From contig USCW01000003.1 of assembly GCA_900553315.1 (NCBI GenBank), positions 1 through 41,607 on the forward strand: DNA of 41,607 bases, written 5' to 3'. The notes under the pieces are model-generated. The model was not told where the DNA came from. It saw nothing but the letters and a program-made list of their open reading frames with translations, and searched no databases. The DNA is from an uncultured Eubacteriales bacterium. GTDB taxonomy: Bacteria > Bacillota > Clostridia > Christensenellales > Aristaeellaceae. Below, piece by piece: positions 8,620 to 15,728 of this stretch (the first letter of the stretch is position 1; each line of letters begins with the position of its first letter). The translations under genes were made by a program, and so were the position numbers.

Positions 8620-9434
8620 AGCGATTTTTGACGCTGCTTCTCACGCTTCTACTGCCTGTTGTGGCGCTGGCTGAGCGTCCCGTTGTGGTGGATGATGCAA
8701 ATCTGTTTACCGCCTCCGAGGAAGCGCAAATCGAAGCAGCAGCACGAACGATCGTTGATACTTACCAAGTGGACGTAGTTGTGGTTACCAGCTATGATCC
8801 CAAACCGGAACAGTCACAAACCTTTGCGGACGATTATTTCGACTACAACGGATATGGCGTTGGCGAAGATGAGGCCGGTTTGCTGTATCTGATCGATATG
8901 ACCAATCGTGTACCTACGATTTCCACTAAGGGCGTGATGATCGACTACATCAATGACCATCGTCTCAATGAGCTGTTTGATTGCAGCTATGATGCGCTGG
9001 CCTCCGGTCGATATGGTTACTCAACCCTACAGCTGCTCCATCAGTTGGAGAACTTCATGGCAGAAGGCATTGAGGAGGGATCCTTCCGCTATGATGCGGA
9101 AACTGGAGAACGTTTAAGCGGTCTCTATAACAAGCTGACAACCGGCGAATTCACTTTCTCAGTTGGCGCTGGTCTTGTTGTAATGCTGGCAATCATTACC
9201 GCAGTCAGCGCAAAATATCAGTTGCGCGGACAGACCTATCATTATGATCTAGACACAAACGCCAGCTTCCAAGTATCCACAGATGATGAAAAGTATATCC
9301 GCAGTACCGTGGTACACCGCAACAAGGTAGATTCCAACCATGGCGGCGGTGGATCCGGGGGCGGCATGGGCAGCAGCGTACACACCTCCTCCAGCGGAAG
9401 CTTCCATGGCGGCGGCAGCGGACGCGGCTTCTAA
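8613..9434 (+). CDS. TPM-domain membrane protein
   Basis: A 273-aa protein: an N-terminal signal sequence (LTLLLTLLLPVVALA), then a TPM domain (about residues 20-150) with VDDANLFTASEEAQIE and the YGVGEDEAGLLYLID segment. A transmembrane helix follows (FSVGAGLVVMLAIITAV), then a Gly/Ser-rich tail ending GSFHGGGSGRGF. This is the standard layout of TPM proteins, which have been linked to photosystem repair in plants and to poorly defined membrane roles in bacteria. The ATG at 8613 has GGGAGG upstream and overlaps the stop of the zinc-ribbon gene. A strong terminator follows. Confidence 0.87.
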   Translation: MVKRFLTLLLTLLLPVVALAERPVVVDDANLFTASEEAQIEAAARTIVDTYQVDVVVVTSYDPKPEQSQTFADDYFDYNGYGVGEDEAGLLYLIDMTNRVPTISTKGVMIDYINDHRLNELFDCSYDALASGRYGYSTLQLLHQLENFMAEGIEEGSFRYDAETGERLSGLYNKLTTGEFTFSVGAGLVVMLAIITAVSAKYQLRGQTYHYDLDTNASFQVSTDDEKYIRSTVVHRNKVDSNHGGGGSGGGMGSSVHTSSSGSFHGGGSGRGF

Positions 9435-9447
9435 GTCAGGAGCAATC

Positions 9448-9484
9448 AAAACAGGCAGCGAGATTCTTTTCATTGCCTGTTTTA
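9448..9484 (+). terminator. Rho-independent terminator after the TPM gene
   Basis: AAAACAGGCA (9448-9457) pairs with TGCCTGTTTT (9474-9483). It ends the plus-strand Ig-like/zinc-ribbon/TPM unit. Confidence 0.85.
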
Positions 9485-9495
9485 TTGTGCGAAAG

Positions 9496-9588
9496 TAGAC
9501 TACGTCCTAATCAAACTGTGGTTTTATATTTGTCTGCGTAATATTTTCAAACTATGTGCAGGACATTTCCAAAAGATACCGTAGTCTA
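9496..9588. promoter_or_regulatory. Paired inverted half-sites around the tetR promoter
   Basis: TAGACTACG (9496-9504) and its exact reverse complement CGTAGTCTA (9580-9588) flank the putative tetR promoter. They are candidate operators for autoregulation by the adjacent TetR protein; this is inferred from position and symmetry only. Confidence 0.4.
9530..9558 (+). promoter_or_regulatory. Possible tetR promoter
   Basis: TTGTCT (9530-9535), 17-nt spacer, TATGTG (9553-9558). The -10 is imperfect. Confidence 0.35.
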
Positions 9589-9619
9589 TCAATGCGAACT
9601 TTCTCGGGAGGCGATTTTC

Positions 9620-10324
9620 ATGCGCAAGGGAGACGCGAAGCGTCAAGCCATTCTGGACGTTGCGGAAAAACTCTTTTATTCCAAGGGATATGAAGCTACC
9701 ACCGTACAGGATATTCTGGACGTACTGGAAACCAGCAAAGGAAGCTTCTATCACCACTTTGAAAGCAAGGAGCAGGTGCTCGCAACGCTATGTACCCAAC
9801 GCGCAGAAAAAGCTATCGTGCAGTCCGAAGTTGCTCTTGCCTCCCTGCATGACCCGCTTGAGCGCTTGAATATGTTGTTCTCCTACTTTATTCCCCTGCG
9901 CCGCGGTGAAGAGAAATTTCTTTCACTGCTGTTTCCATTGCTCAGCAAGCCTGAGGGACTCTCGTTGCGCGTGTGCTATCAGGATGCGCTGCGTCAATCT
10001 TTCCTGCCGCTGATGCAGCAAGAGTTGGCCAACTGCCGCAAGGCCAGCGTCATTTTTGCATTAGACAATCCCTGCCTTCCCGGTATGGTGCTTGATCTGC
10101 TGAATCAATGCTGGATGGACATCGCACGTGAGTTGCTCCATGCCGTGGACAGCGGACTTCCATTGGAGCCCGGGGCGTTGATTGAGATCCTCGATATGCA
10201 CCGATTTGTGTTTGAGCGAATTCTCGACGCACCCTTTGGTTCCATTCAGTTGCTGGATGTCAATGCTATGCTGACAATTCTTCGTCCCATTCTGTTACAA
10301 TTAAAACTGCCGATGAATCTATAA
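9620..10324 (+). CDS. TetR/AcrR family transcriptional regulator
   Basis: A 234-aa regulator. Residues 8-55 form the TetR DNA-binding domain: AKRQAILDVAEKLFYSKGYEATTVQDILD, then the recognition segment TSKGSFYHHFESKEQVL. The remaining 180 residues are the helical ligand-binding and dimerisation domain, whose ligand cannot be predicted. The ATG at 9620 has GGGAGG at 8 nt and places the helix-turn-helix at the normal distance from the N-terminus. The gene stands alone between two terminators, and no transporter is adjacent. Its targets are unknown, apart from a likely operator pair in its own upstream region. Confidence 0.93.
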   Translation: MRKGDAKRQAILDVAEKLFYSKGYEATTVQDILDVLETSKGSFYHHFESKEQVLATLCTQRAEKAIVQSEVALASLHDPLERLNMLFSYFIPLRRGEEKFLSLLFPLLSKPEGLSLRVCYQDALRQSFLPLMQQELANCRKASVIFALDNPCLPGMVLDLLNQCWMDIARELLHAVDSGLPLEPGALIEILDMHRFVFERILDAPFGSIQLLDVNAMLTILRPILLQLKLPMNL

Positions 10325-10330
10325 AAGCGA

Positions 10331-10368
10331 AGCGCAGGAGAAATCTAACATCTTCTGCGCTCTTTTAT
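10331..10368 (+). terminator. Rho-independent terminator of tetR
   Basis: AGCGCAGGAGA (10331-10341) pairs with TCTTCTGCGCT (10351-10361, one G-U pair), followed by CTTTTATT. Confidence 0.85.
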
Positions 10369-10552
10369 TATTAGACGTTGGTCTGTTTTCTGGAATTTTC
10401 TTTTACCCAGCATTCACGCCATCCGTGATTCTGTCGCACCGGCGACCATCGTCCTTGTGTGCTTTCGTCTATTAATGATATGAAAGGGGTATAAAATCCC
10501 ACACGCGTTGGCATACTTGTACCGTGCAAGCGTCCCGCTATGGAGGTGCCAC

Positions 10553-11605
10553 ATGTATCGTCAACCGCGTTCTTCCGATGTGCTCCGGTCATCCGCAACC
10601 AAGCATCGTGCCTTACGCACCGCAATTACATTTTTTCTAACGCTTCTTCTCGCAGGAGGACTCTGCCTCCTCTTTCGTCGAGCAGAGCCTGCTCCTTCGC
10701 GTTATCAGCCGCTGGCTCAGCGTGTATCCAGTTGTATCGCAGAAAACTCTGCCCTACCCACGTGCATCACCACAGCTCTCCCTAAAGGTACGGCAAGCGC
10801 TGTGGTTTCTTTTTCGTCGCAACGAATGGCCTCCGGACGACTTCTGCTGATCGACCGCGAGCATCCGCTGCCCGAGGAGCAAGGTACACCCAATACCTTC
10901 AATATTCTTGCAACCACCCACGGAAGTCTGACCTGCCGCGACACACAAGCTGTACTGGGCGCAGATGCCATGGCGGCGCTGGATGATCTCTTCCTTGCCG
11001 CACGACAAGCGCATATCAATCAGCTGACCATTCTGCGGGCCACGCTTTCTCCGCAGCAGCAGAAGTCTCTGCAAATCGAGCGCTTCTGCGAGCTTGCCGA
11101 GACGCTTCCGCTGGAAAATGCGCTGACGCAAACGCTCCATGAAATCGCAGCCCCCGGATGTTCCGAGCATCAAACCGCATGGGCGGTAGATATTCGCATT
11201 TGCGACGGCTGGGACAAACTGCCGCGTAGCGAGCCCCTCAGCCGGTCTAAGGAGGGACGGTGGCTACTGGAAAATTGCTGGCGCTATGGGCTGATCTATC
11301 GCTACCCTAACAATGCCACGTCCGCTGAACCCGGCTGCGCCGCCTATCACTTTCGCTATGTGGGCCGCGCACATGCCGCGATGATGCACGCGCTTTCGCT
11401 CTCGCTGGAGGACTATCTACAACTGCTGCATGAGCAGGGCGTACTCACACTCTGGAATGCCGCAGGACAGCCGCAATGCACCGTGCTGTGTGCCCTCGCA
11501 AATCCTGATTTGTCCGTTTATGTGCCTGTACAGGCTCAGTTAGAGGATGTCAGCCTTGACAATCTCGGCTGGGGCATCGCCGCTTATCTATGGCCTGGTG
11601 CTTAA
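10553..11605 (+). CDS. VanY/LdcB-like D,D-carboxypeptidase family protein, probably inactive
   Basis: A 350-aa membrane-anchored protein with an N-terminal TM helix (AITFFLTLLLAGGLCLLF, about residues 25-45) and a C-terminal M15B peptidase domain. The Zn-ligand motif is kept as SEHQTAWAVDI (His206 and Asp213), with the third ligand in YHFRYVG (His266). The normal motif there is EPWHYRYVG; here the residue at the general-base Glu position is Ala263 (AAYH), and the usual Gly of SEHQTG is Ala. The fold and zinc site look preserved while hydrolysis of D-Ala-D-Ala probably is not, which suggests a peptidoglycan-binding or regulatory role. The ATG has TGGAGG upstream. Its end overlaps the convergent signal peptidase gene by 4 bp. 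Confidence 0.8.
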   Translation: MYRQPRSSDVLRSSATKHRALRTAITFFLTLLLAGGLCLLFRRAEPAPSRYQPLAQRVSSCIAENSALPTCITTALPKGTASAVVSFSSQRMASGRLLLIDREHPLPEEQGTPNTFNILATTHGSLTCRDTQAVLGADAMAALDDLFLAARQAHINQLTILRATLSPQQQKSLQIERFCELAETLPLENALTQTLHEIAAPGCSEHQTAWAVDIRICDGWDKLPRSEPLSRSKEGRWLLENCWRYGLIYRYPNNATSAEPGCAAYHFRYVGRAHAAMMHALSLSLEDYLQLLHEQGVLTLWNAAGQPQCTVLCALANPDLSVYVPVQAQLEDVSLDNLGWGIAAYLWPGA

Positions 11606-12120
11606 TTGACCCTGCCCCAGCGCCTTGGCGGCCACAGAATACACCGAACGTGACCTCGCAGCATGGTACGTTTCAGCGGCCCTACGCGGCGGCTGTCATT
11701 GGAATTATCCCGATTATCGCCCAGAACAAACACCTCATCCTCTGCCAGCGTAACTGGTTCTAAATGATGGCTCCGCCTGTTGTGCATCGGGTCGAGATAC
11801 GGTTCTGATAATGGATGACCATTGATGTAAACAACGCTCTCACGCAATTCCACCGTCTCGCCTGGAAGCCCAATCACCCGCTTTACAAAGCATTGGTGAA
11901 TGTGCCTGCATCGCCGCAAATATCGCCCCGGATAATAGCAAATTACCACATTCTGCCGTTGCGGCGGCTTTGTGCGATAATCAAAGCGCGTCGTTCCCAG
12001 AATATCGCCATTGTGCAGCGTGGAGGCCATACTCTTCCCCTTCACACGGATCAGCTCCGCTACCCACGTCCGCACCGAAAGTGCCAGCACAAGCGCCGCA
12101 ATCAGCCATAGCTCGTCCAT
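11602..12120 (-). CDS. lepB: Signal peptidase I
   Basis: A 172-aa type I signal peptidase. One N-terminal TM segment is followed by the nucleophile motif GKSMASTL (Ser30), the lysine motif FVKRVIGLPGE (Lys80) and the conserved GDNRDNSNDSR near the C-terminus. It cleaves Sec signal peptides on the outer membrane face. The nucleophile motif has Ala-Ser where Met-x-Pro-Thr is usual. ATG at 12120 is preferred (GGGAGA, 7 nt); a GTG at 12138 with AGGA is possible. It lies 19 bp after the DUF951 gene and converges on the VanY-like gene with no terminator between them. Confidence 0.92.
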   Translation of the reverse strand: MDELWLIAALVLALSVRTWVAELIRVKGKSMASTLHNGDILGTTRFDYRTKPPQRQNVVICYYPGRYLRRCRHIHQCFVKRVIGLPGETVELRESVVYINGHPLSEPYLDPMHNRRSHHLEPVTLAEDEVFVLGDNRDNSNDSRRVGPLKRTMLRGHVRCILWPPRRWGRVN

Positions 12121-12139
12121 TGTTCGTCTCCCACTCACT

Positions 12140-12352
12140 TCATTCCTGTGAAAGCTGTGTTGGCGCTGGGCCCTGCGTCAGCACCTTCTTGCGACGCTTG
12201 AGAAAAGTTTCTCTGTCCATCATCACAATATGTCCGCAGCCGCTGCAGCGAATCTTAATATCCGCTCCGGTACGAATCACCGTCCAAACTAAGCTGCCGC
12301 AAGGGTGGCTTTTTTTCATCTGCACCACATCGCCCAAACGAATTTCCTCCAT
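12140..12352 (-). CDS. DUF951 small zinc-binding-type protein
   Basis: A 70-aa protein of the DUF951 family, common in Firmicutes. It starts MEEIRLGDVVQMKKSHPCGS and contains a second Cys pair in IRCSGCGHIVMMDRETF; the three cysteines and the histidine could hold a metal. It ends in a basic stretch (KRRKKVL). The ATG at 12352 starts the conserved domain and has AGGAG upstream; an in-frame extension 21 codons upstream is not supported. The function is unknown. It is followed by signal peptidase I and is probably co-transcribed. Confidence 0.85.
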   Translation of the reverse strand: MEEIRLGDVVQMKKSHPCGSLVWTVIRTGADIKIRCSGCGHIVMMDRETFLKRRKKVLTQGPAPTQLSQE

Positions 12353-12444
12353 CGTACATCCCGCTCCTTTTTCGTGAATATAGCCTATTATAGCGAAAAG
12401 ATTTCTATGAAGCAAGGCTGCAATTTCTCTATGCGTCCGTCGAT

Positions 12445-12473
12445 TTGCATTTTCGTGTATGATGTGCTATGAT
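12445..12473 (+). promoter_or_regulatory. Predicted promoter of the CNNM transporter gene
   Basis: TTGCAT (12445-12450), 17-nt spacer, TATGAT (12468-12473), giving a start near 12480. Confidence 0.65.
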
Positions 12474-12479
12474 ATGTAG

Positions 12480-12641
12480 GTGTTTATAAAGATGAAAGAG
12501 GTGAGAAAAGAGTGGAGCCTCCCAGTATTGACTTTCTGTCTGATGCGTTTCTTTCGTTTCCGCTGCTGGAACCATGTACACGATAAGTGTGCCTGCGATA
12601 GCTGAATATTCTGTATATAACGAAAGGAATGTCCGACAGAA
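12480..12641 (+). promoter_or_regulatory. About 160-nt untranslated leader of the CNNM gene, unknown
   Basis: The leader is long for a single transporter gene. It contains a GGAGCCTCC hairpin and a possible 37-codon reading frame (12492-12605) whose last third is Cys/Trp-rich. I cannot assign it to a known magnesium or manganese riboswitch. It could be a regulatory leader, a leader peptide, or neither. Confidence 0.35.
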
Positions 12642-13904
12642 ATGACTGCGAATTTTGGGCTTATGCTTGGCGCCCTGCTGCTTTGCTTGGTGCTGTCCGC
12701 TTTTTTTTCCGCCGCTGAAACGGCGTTTGCTACGGTAAACCGCATCCGGCTAAAGGCTATGGCTGGTGAAGGCAACGAAAAGGCTGCGCTGGTACTTCGT
12801 CTGCTGGATGATTATGATCGTTTGCTGACCACGCTGCTGATCGGCAACAACATCGTAAACCTGACTGCCGCCACGCTGGGCACGCTGATTTTCACCCAAC
12901 TGCTTGGCGGCGGCTACGGCCCCACCGTATCCACTATTGTGCTGACGTTGGTGGTCCTGATCTTTGGTGAGGTAACGCCGAAAACGCTTGCAACGGAATC
13001 CCCCGAAGTTTTTGCCTTTGCCTCTGCGCGGGTACTGCGCACTTTGATTACTGTTTTCATGCCGCTGAACGCCTTCTTTGTTCTGTGGCGCAAACTGCTG
13101 TCCAAGGTATTCAAGCCGCGTGAAGTTGAAAGCCACATTGAGGCCGAACTGATGACTATGGTGGATGAGGCTCAGAGTGAAGGCGACATGGATGCCCACG
13201 AGGGCGAGTTGATTCGTTCCGCCATTGAATTCAACGATATGGACGCGATCGACATCCTGACCCCCCGCGTAGACATTACTGCCCTTGAGGATACCGCCAC
13301 GATGGACGAGGCCGCTAGTCTCTTCCGCGAAAGCGGCTACTCCCGCCTGCCGGTCTTCCATGAGGATATGGATCATATTGTGGGCATTCTGCATGAAAAG
13401 GATTTCTATGTTCGTCAGCATGAGGGCATCAAGGATATTCATAAAATTATGAAGCCCGCTGTTTATGCTCCCGCTACCTTGAAAATTTCCAAACTGCTGA
13501 AACTTTTTCAGGGCAGCAAGACGCACATGGTCATTCTGCTGGATGAATTCGGCGGTACTGAAGGTCTGGTCACGCTGGAGGATGTACTGGAAGAGCTTGT
13601 TGGCGATATTTATGATGAGCATGACGACGTTGAGGTGGATATTCGTCCGCTGGAGGATGGTTCTTGGCTGGTAGACGGCGGTATGCATTTGGCCGAGCTG
13701 ATGGAACGGCTGGATGTGGAAGATACCTATGATGCGGATACCGTAGGCGGCTGGGCCACGGAGGTTCTGGGCTATATACCAAAGACGGGCGAAACCTTTG
13801 ATATCGACTGTCTCCATTGTCAAGTGACTGCTATGGATAAGCGACGCGTCACACAGCTCCGTATTTGGAAAAAGGAGCAGCCCGCACAGGCCGCTGCAAC
13901 CTGA
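12642..13904 (+). CDS. CNNM/CorC-HlyC family membrane transporter with CBS domains
   Basis: A 420-aa protein of the hemolysin-like/CNNM family. An N-terminal DUF21 membrane domain (about residues 1-180, several helices; FFSAAETAFATVNRIRL is the family hallmark) is followed by a pair of CBS domains (about 200-325; LTPRVDITALEDTATMDE, then GILHEKDFYVRQHEG) and a C-terminal CorC_HlyC domain (VDGGMHLAELMERL). Family members export Mg2+ or related divalent cations, with nucleotide sensing by the CBS pair. The ATG follows GAAAGGAATG. It has its own promoter and leader and is followed by a 40-aa membrane protein gene. Confidence 0.93.
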   Translation: MTANFGLMLGALLLCLVLSAFFSAAETAFATVNRIRLKAMAGEGNEKAALVLRLLDDYDRLLTTLLIGNNIVNLTAATLGTLIFTQLLGGGYGPTVSTIVLTLVVLIFGEVTPKTLATESPEVFAFASARVLRTLITVFMPLNAFFVLWRKLLSKVFKPREVESHIEAELMTMVDEAQSEGDMDAHEGELIRSAIEFNDMDAIDILTPRVDITALEDTATMDEAASLFRESGYSRLPVFHEDMDHIVGILHEKDFYVRQHEGIKDIHKIMKPAVYAPATLKISKLLKLFQGSKTHMVILLDEFGGTEGLVTLEDVLEELVGDIYDEHDDVEVDIRPLEDGSWLVDGGMHLAELMERLDVEDTYDADTVGGWATEVLGYIPKTGETFDIDCLHCQVTAMDKRRVTQLRIWKKEQPAQAAAT

Positions 13905-13932
13905 TTGATTATTCCGCAAGGAGGCTTTTACG

Positions 13933-14055
13933 ATGGCTCAGAAAAAGAAAACAGCGGACCGACGCAAGACACTCACGCGTGTTGTCAGTCTTGTTCTGGC
14001 TGGACTCATGGTACTTTCCGTGGTCATGGCTGCCGTACTGACGCAGGTGTTTTAG
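13933..14055 (+). CDS. 40-aa single-pass membrane protein (Prli42/DUF4044-like)
   Basis: A short gene with a strong RBS (AAGGAGG, 8-nt spacing). The 40-aa product starts with a basic region (MAQKKKTADRRKTLTRV) followed by one TM helix (VSLVLAGLMVLSVVMAAVL). This matches the basic-head, one-helix pattern of Prli42/DUF4044 small membrane proteins, which in Listeria anchor the stressosome; assignment is by pattern only. It is 28 bp after the CNNM gene and ahead of a terminator, so it is probably co-transcribed. Confidence 0.65.
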   Translation: MAQKKKTADRRKTLTRVVSLVLAGLMVLSVVMAAVLTQVF

Positions 14056-14069
14056 CGGAAGCATCATGC

Positions 14070-14102
14070 AAATAACCGCATCCGGATCAGATGCGGTTAT
14101 TT
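14070..14102 (+). terminator. Terminator hairpin after the small membrane protein
   Basis: A 13-bp perfect stem: AAATAACCGCATC (14070-14082) with GATGCGGTTATTT (14090-14102). The following T-run is short. Confidence 0.75.
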
Positions 14103-14156
14103 CGTCATGAAGTGATTAAACGATCAAGAGAACACGCAAGAAAAGGAGGCACGACC

Positions 14157-15503
14157 ATGAAGCGGAATCGTAAGCACAAGCGCCGTCGCGGCATATCCTT
14201 CGGCACGATCCTCATGCTCGTGCTGACCATTGTGATTGGCGGCGGATGTCTGACACTGCTTCCTCGGCTGCAAGGCAATACAGAACTGCATGTGGACACC
14301 GGCCAAATGTTGAGTGATCTTACGCTGAACGGCTCCATGCCACAGCTTTCACTGAGCGATATACCTATTACTGTCACAACAGCCGATCCGGCAAAGGCTG
14401 CTGCAACGCCTATTCCCACAATGCAGCCCGAAGTACAGCAGCTGCTTTCCACCTCCACGCCCAGCGTGCAGACGGCCACCCTTACCTTTGGCGGGAGCAT
14501 CAACGTGGAAAGTGGTATTCGAAAATCCGGCTACTTCAGCGAAACAAAGACTTACGATTTCGATGATGTCATGAGTCTGCTGGCACCAGAAATGCAAACA
14601 GACCTGTGCGTGGTTCCCTTTATGAACCTGATAGCTACCAACGGCAAATATACAGATCTATTAACAACGGAAGCGGCTCTAAGCTTGTTCACCACCAGCG
14701 GGGTTGACGTGGTGCCGTTGGGCTTTCCCACCGCATTCGATCAAGGCATGGACGGGCTTACCGCTACCTTGGATGCTATTCGCGCCCGCGGGCTGACGCC
14801 GGTCGGCGCAAATGCCTCCGCAGAAGAAGCAGCGGCTCCACGAATACTTACTGTCGGCGGGCTTCGAATCAGTATTCTGCACTATGTAGATGCGCTCTCC
14901 AGCACAGGCCGCAAGCGCATGAAGAAGGAAGCGGCAGACTATGCGCTTCCCGTAGCCGAGGCTGAGACCATTGCCGCTGATATTGCCCGTGCTCGCAGCG
15001 CAGGAGCGCAGGTTGTTATTGTATCGCTGTCTTGGGGCGACGTAGGCAAGACCTCCCCCACCAAGGATCAGCAGATGCTCGCTCAGGCGATTGCCGATAG
15101 CGGCGCTGACGTGATCGTCGGCACAGGCACCAAGGTGGTGCAGCCTGTTGTCTGGCTGACAGGTACGCAAGCGGACGGCTCTACAAAGCAAGTGCTTTGC
15201 GCTTATAATCTGGGGACGTTGATTTCCGACTCCCGCAAGAAGACCGCCTATGTGGGTGGAATGTTGCTGCAATTACAGATTACCTGCGACAACGCCGGTG
15301 CTGTTTCCTTTGAAAAACTGGAATACACGCCGACCTACATCTGGCGCTACAAGCAAGGCAGTCAATATTTGTATCGCGTTCTGGCAAGCGACAGCACTCC
15401 ACCGGACGCAATGTCCGACGAGCAGCGCTCCGTGATGCGAAAGGCGCTGGCCACCGTACAAAACGCGCTCAAGGATTCTGTTGTTACCCAACGCACCAAA
15501 TAA
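14157..15503 (+). CDS. CapA/PgsA-like protein with degenerate active site
   Basis: A 448-aa membrane-anchored protein. A basic N-terminus and one TM helix (TILMLVLTIVIGGGCLTLL) lead, after a Thr/Pro-rich linker, to a CapA domain (about residues 108-410), a calcineurin-like metallophosphoesterase fold. Every catalytic landmark is altered. The GGD motif is FGGSIN, NLE is MNLIA, ANNH is GFPT (before AFDQGMDGL), HWG is SWG (about residue 292) and GHHPHV is GTGTKVV (about residue 322). The scaffold is kept but metal binding should be lost, so I infer a pseudoenzyme acting at the cell surface. The ATG at 14157 has AAGGAGG upstream. A terminator follows. Confidence 0.8.
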   Translation: MKRNRKHKRRRGISFGTILMLVLTIVIGGGCLTLLPRLQGNTELHVDTGQMLSDLTLNGSMPQLSLSDIPITVTTADPAKAAATPIPTMQPEVQQLLSTSTPSVQTATLTFGGSINVESGIRKSGYFSETKTYDFDDVMSLLAPEMQTDLCVVPFMNLIATNGKYTDLLTTEAALSLFTTSGVDVVPLGFPTAFDQGMDGLTATLDAIRARGLTPVGANASAEEAAAPRILTVGGLRISILHYVDALSSTGRKRMKKEAADYALPVAEAETIAADIARARSAGAQVVIVSLSWGDVGKTSPTKDQQMLAQAIADSGADVIVGTGTKVVQPVVWLTGTQADGSTKQVLCAYNLGTLISDSRKKTAYVGGMLLQLQITCDNAGAVSFEKLEYTPTYIWRYKQGSQYLYRVLASDSTPPDAMSDEQRSVMRKALATVQNALKDSVVTQRTK

Positions 15504-15521
15504 AAGTTTTCTATAAAAACA

Positions 15522-15562
15522 GCGCTTGCAGCTGATTGTTCGGCATTGCAAGCGCGTTTTTT
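15522..15562 (+). terminator. Rho-independent terminator after the CapA-like gene
   Basis: GCGCTTGCA (15522-15530) pairs with TGCAAGCGC (15547-15555), followed by GTTTTTT. The T-run touches the left end of the palindromic element. Confidence 0.85.
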
Positions 15563-15728
15563 AAGGCAATACCGCACAATTCGTCGGCAGCGCTGGCGAT
15601 GCCTTTTCTGCCATCTGCTTCTTGCAGAAATCTCGATTTACCTCCAGTAAACCTTCGATTTCTGCAATCGCATCTGACAAAAAATGCATTCGCCATCGCA
15701 CCAACTCATTTGTGCGGTATTGCCTTAA
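15561..15728. repeat. 168-bp palindromic MITE-like element
   Basis: It is bounded by 19-bp perfect inverted termini (TTAAGGCAATACCGCACAA at 15561-15579 and its complement at 15710-15728). The symmetry continues inward: GGCGATGC against GCATTCGCC, and TTGCAGAAATC against GATTTCTGCAA. Almost the whole element can therefore fold into one long imperfect hairpin. It encodes nothing evident. It lies exactly between two convergent genes and its right end overlaps the vanW stop codon. The size, terminal repeats and intergenic position resemble a MITE or REP-like repeat. Confidence 0.75.

Noticed and set aside
15563..15720. Short frames inside the palindromic element as a small protein
   Set aside because: No RBS in either direction, and the symmetry of the element explains the open frames.
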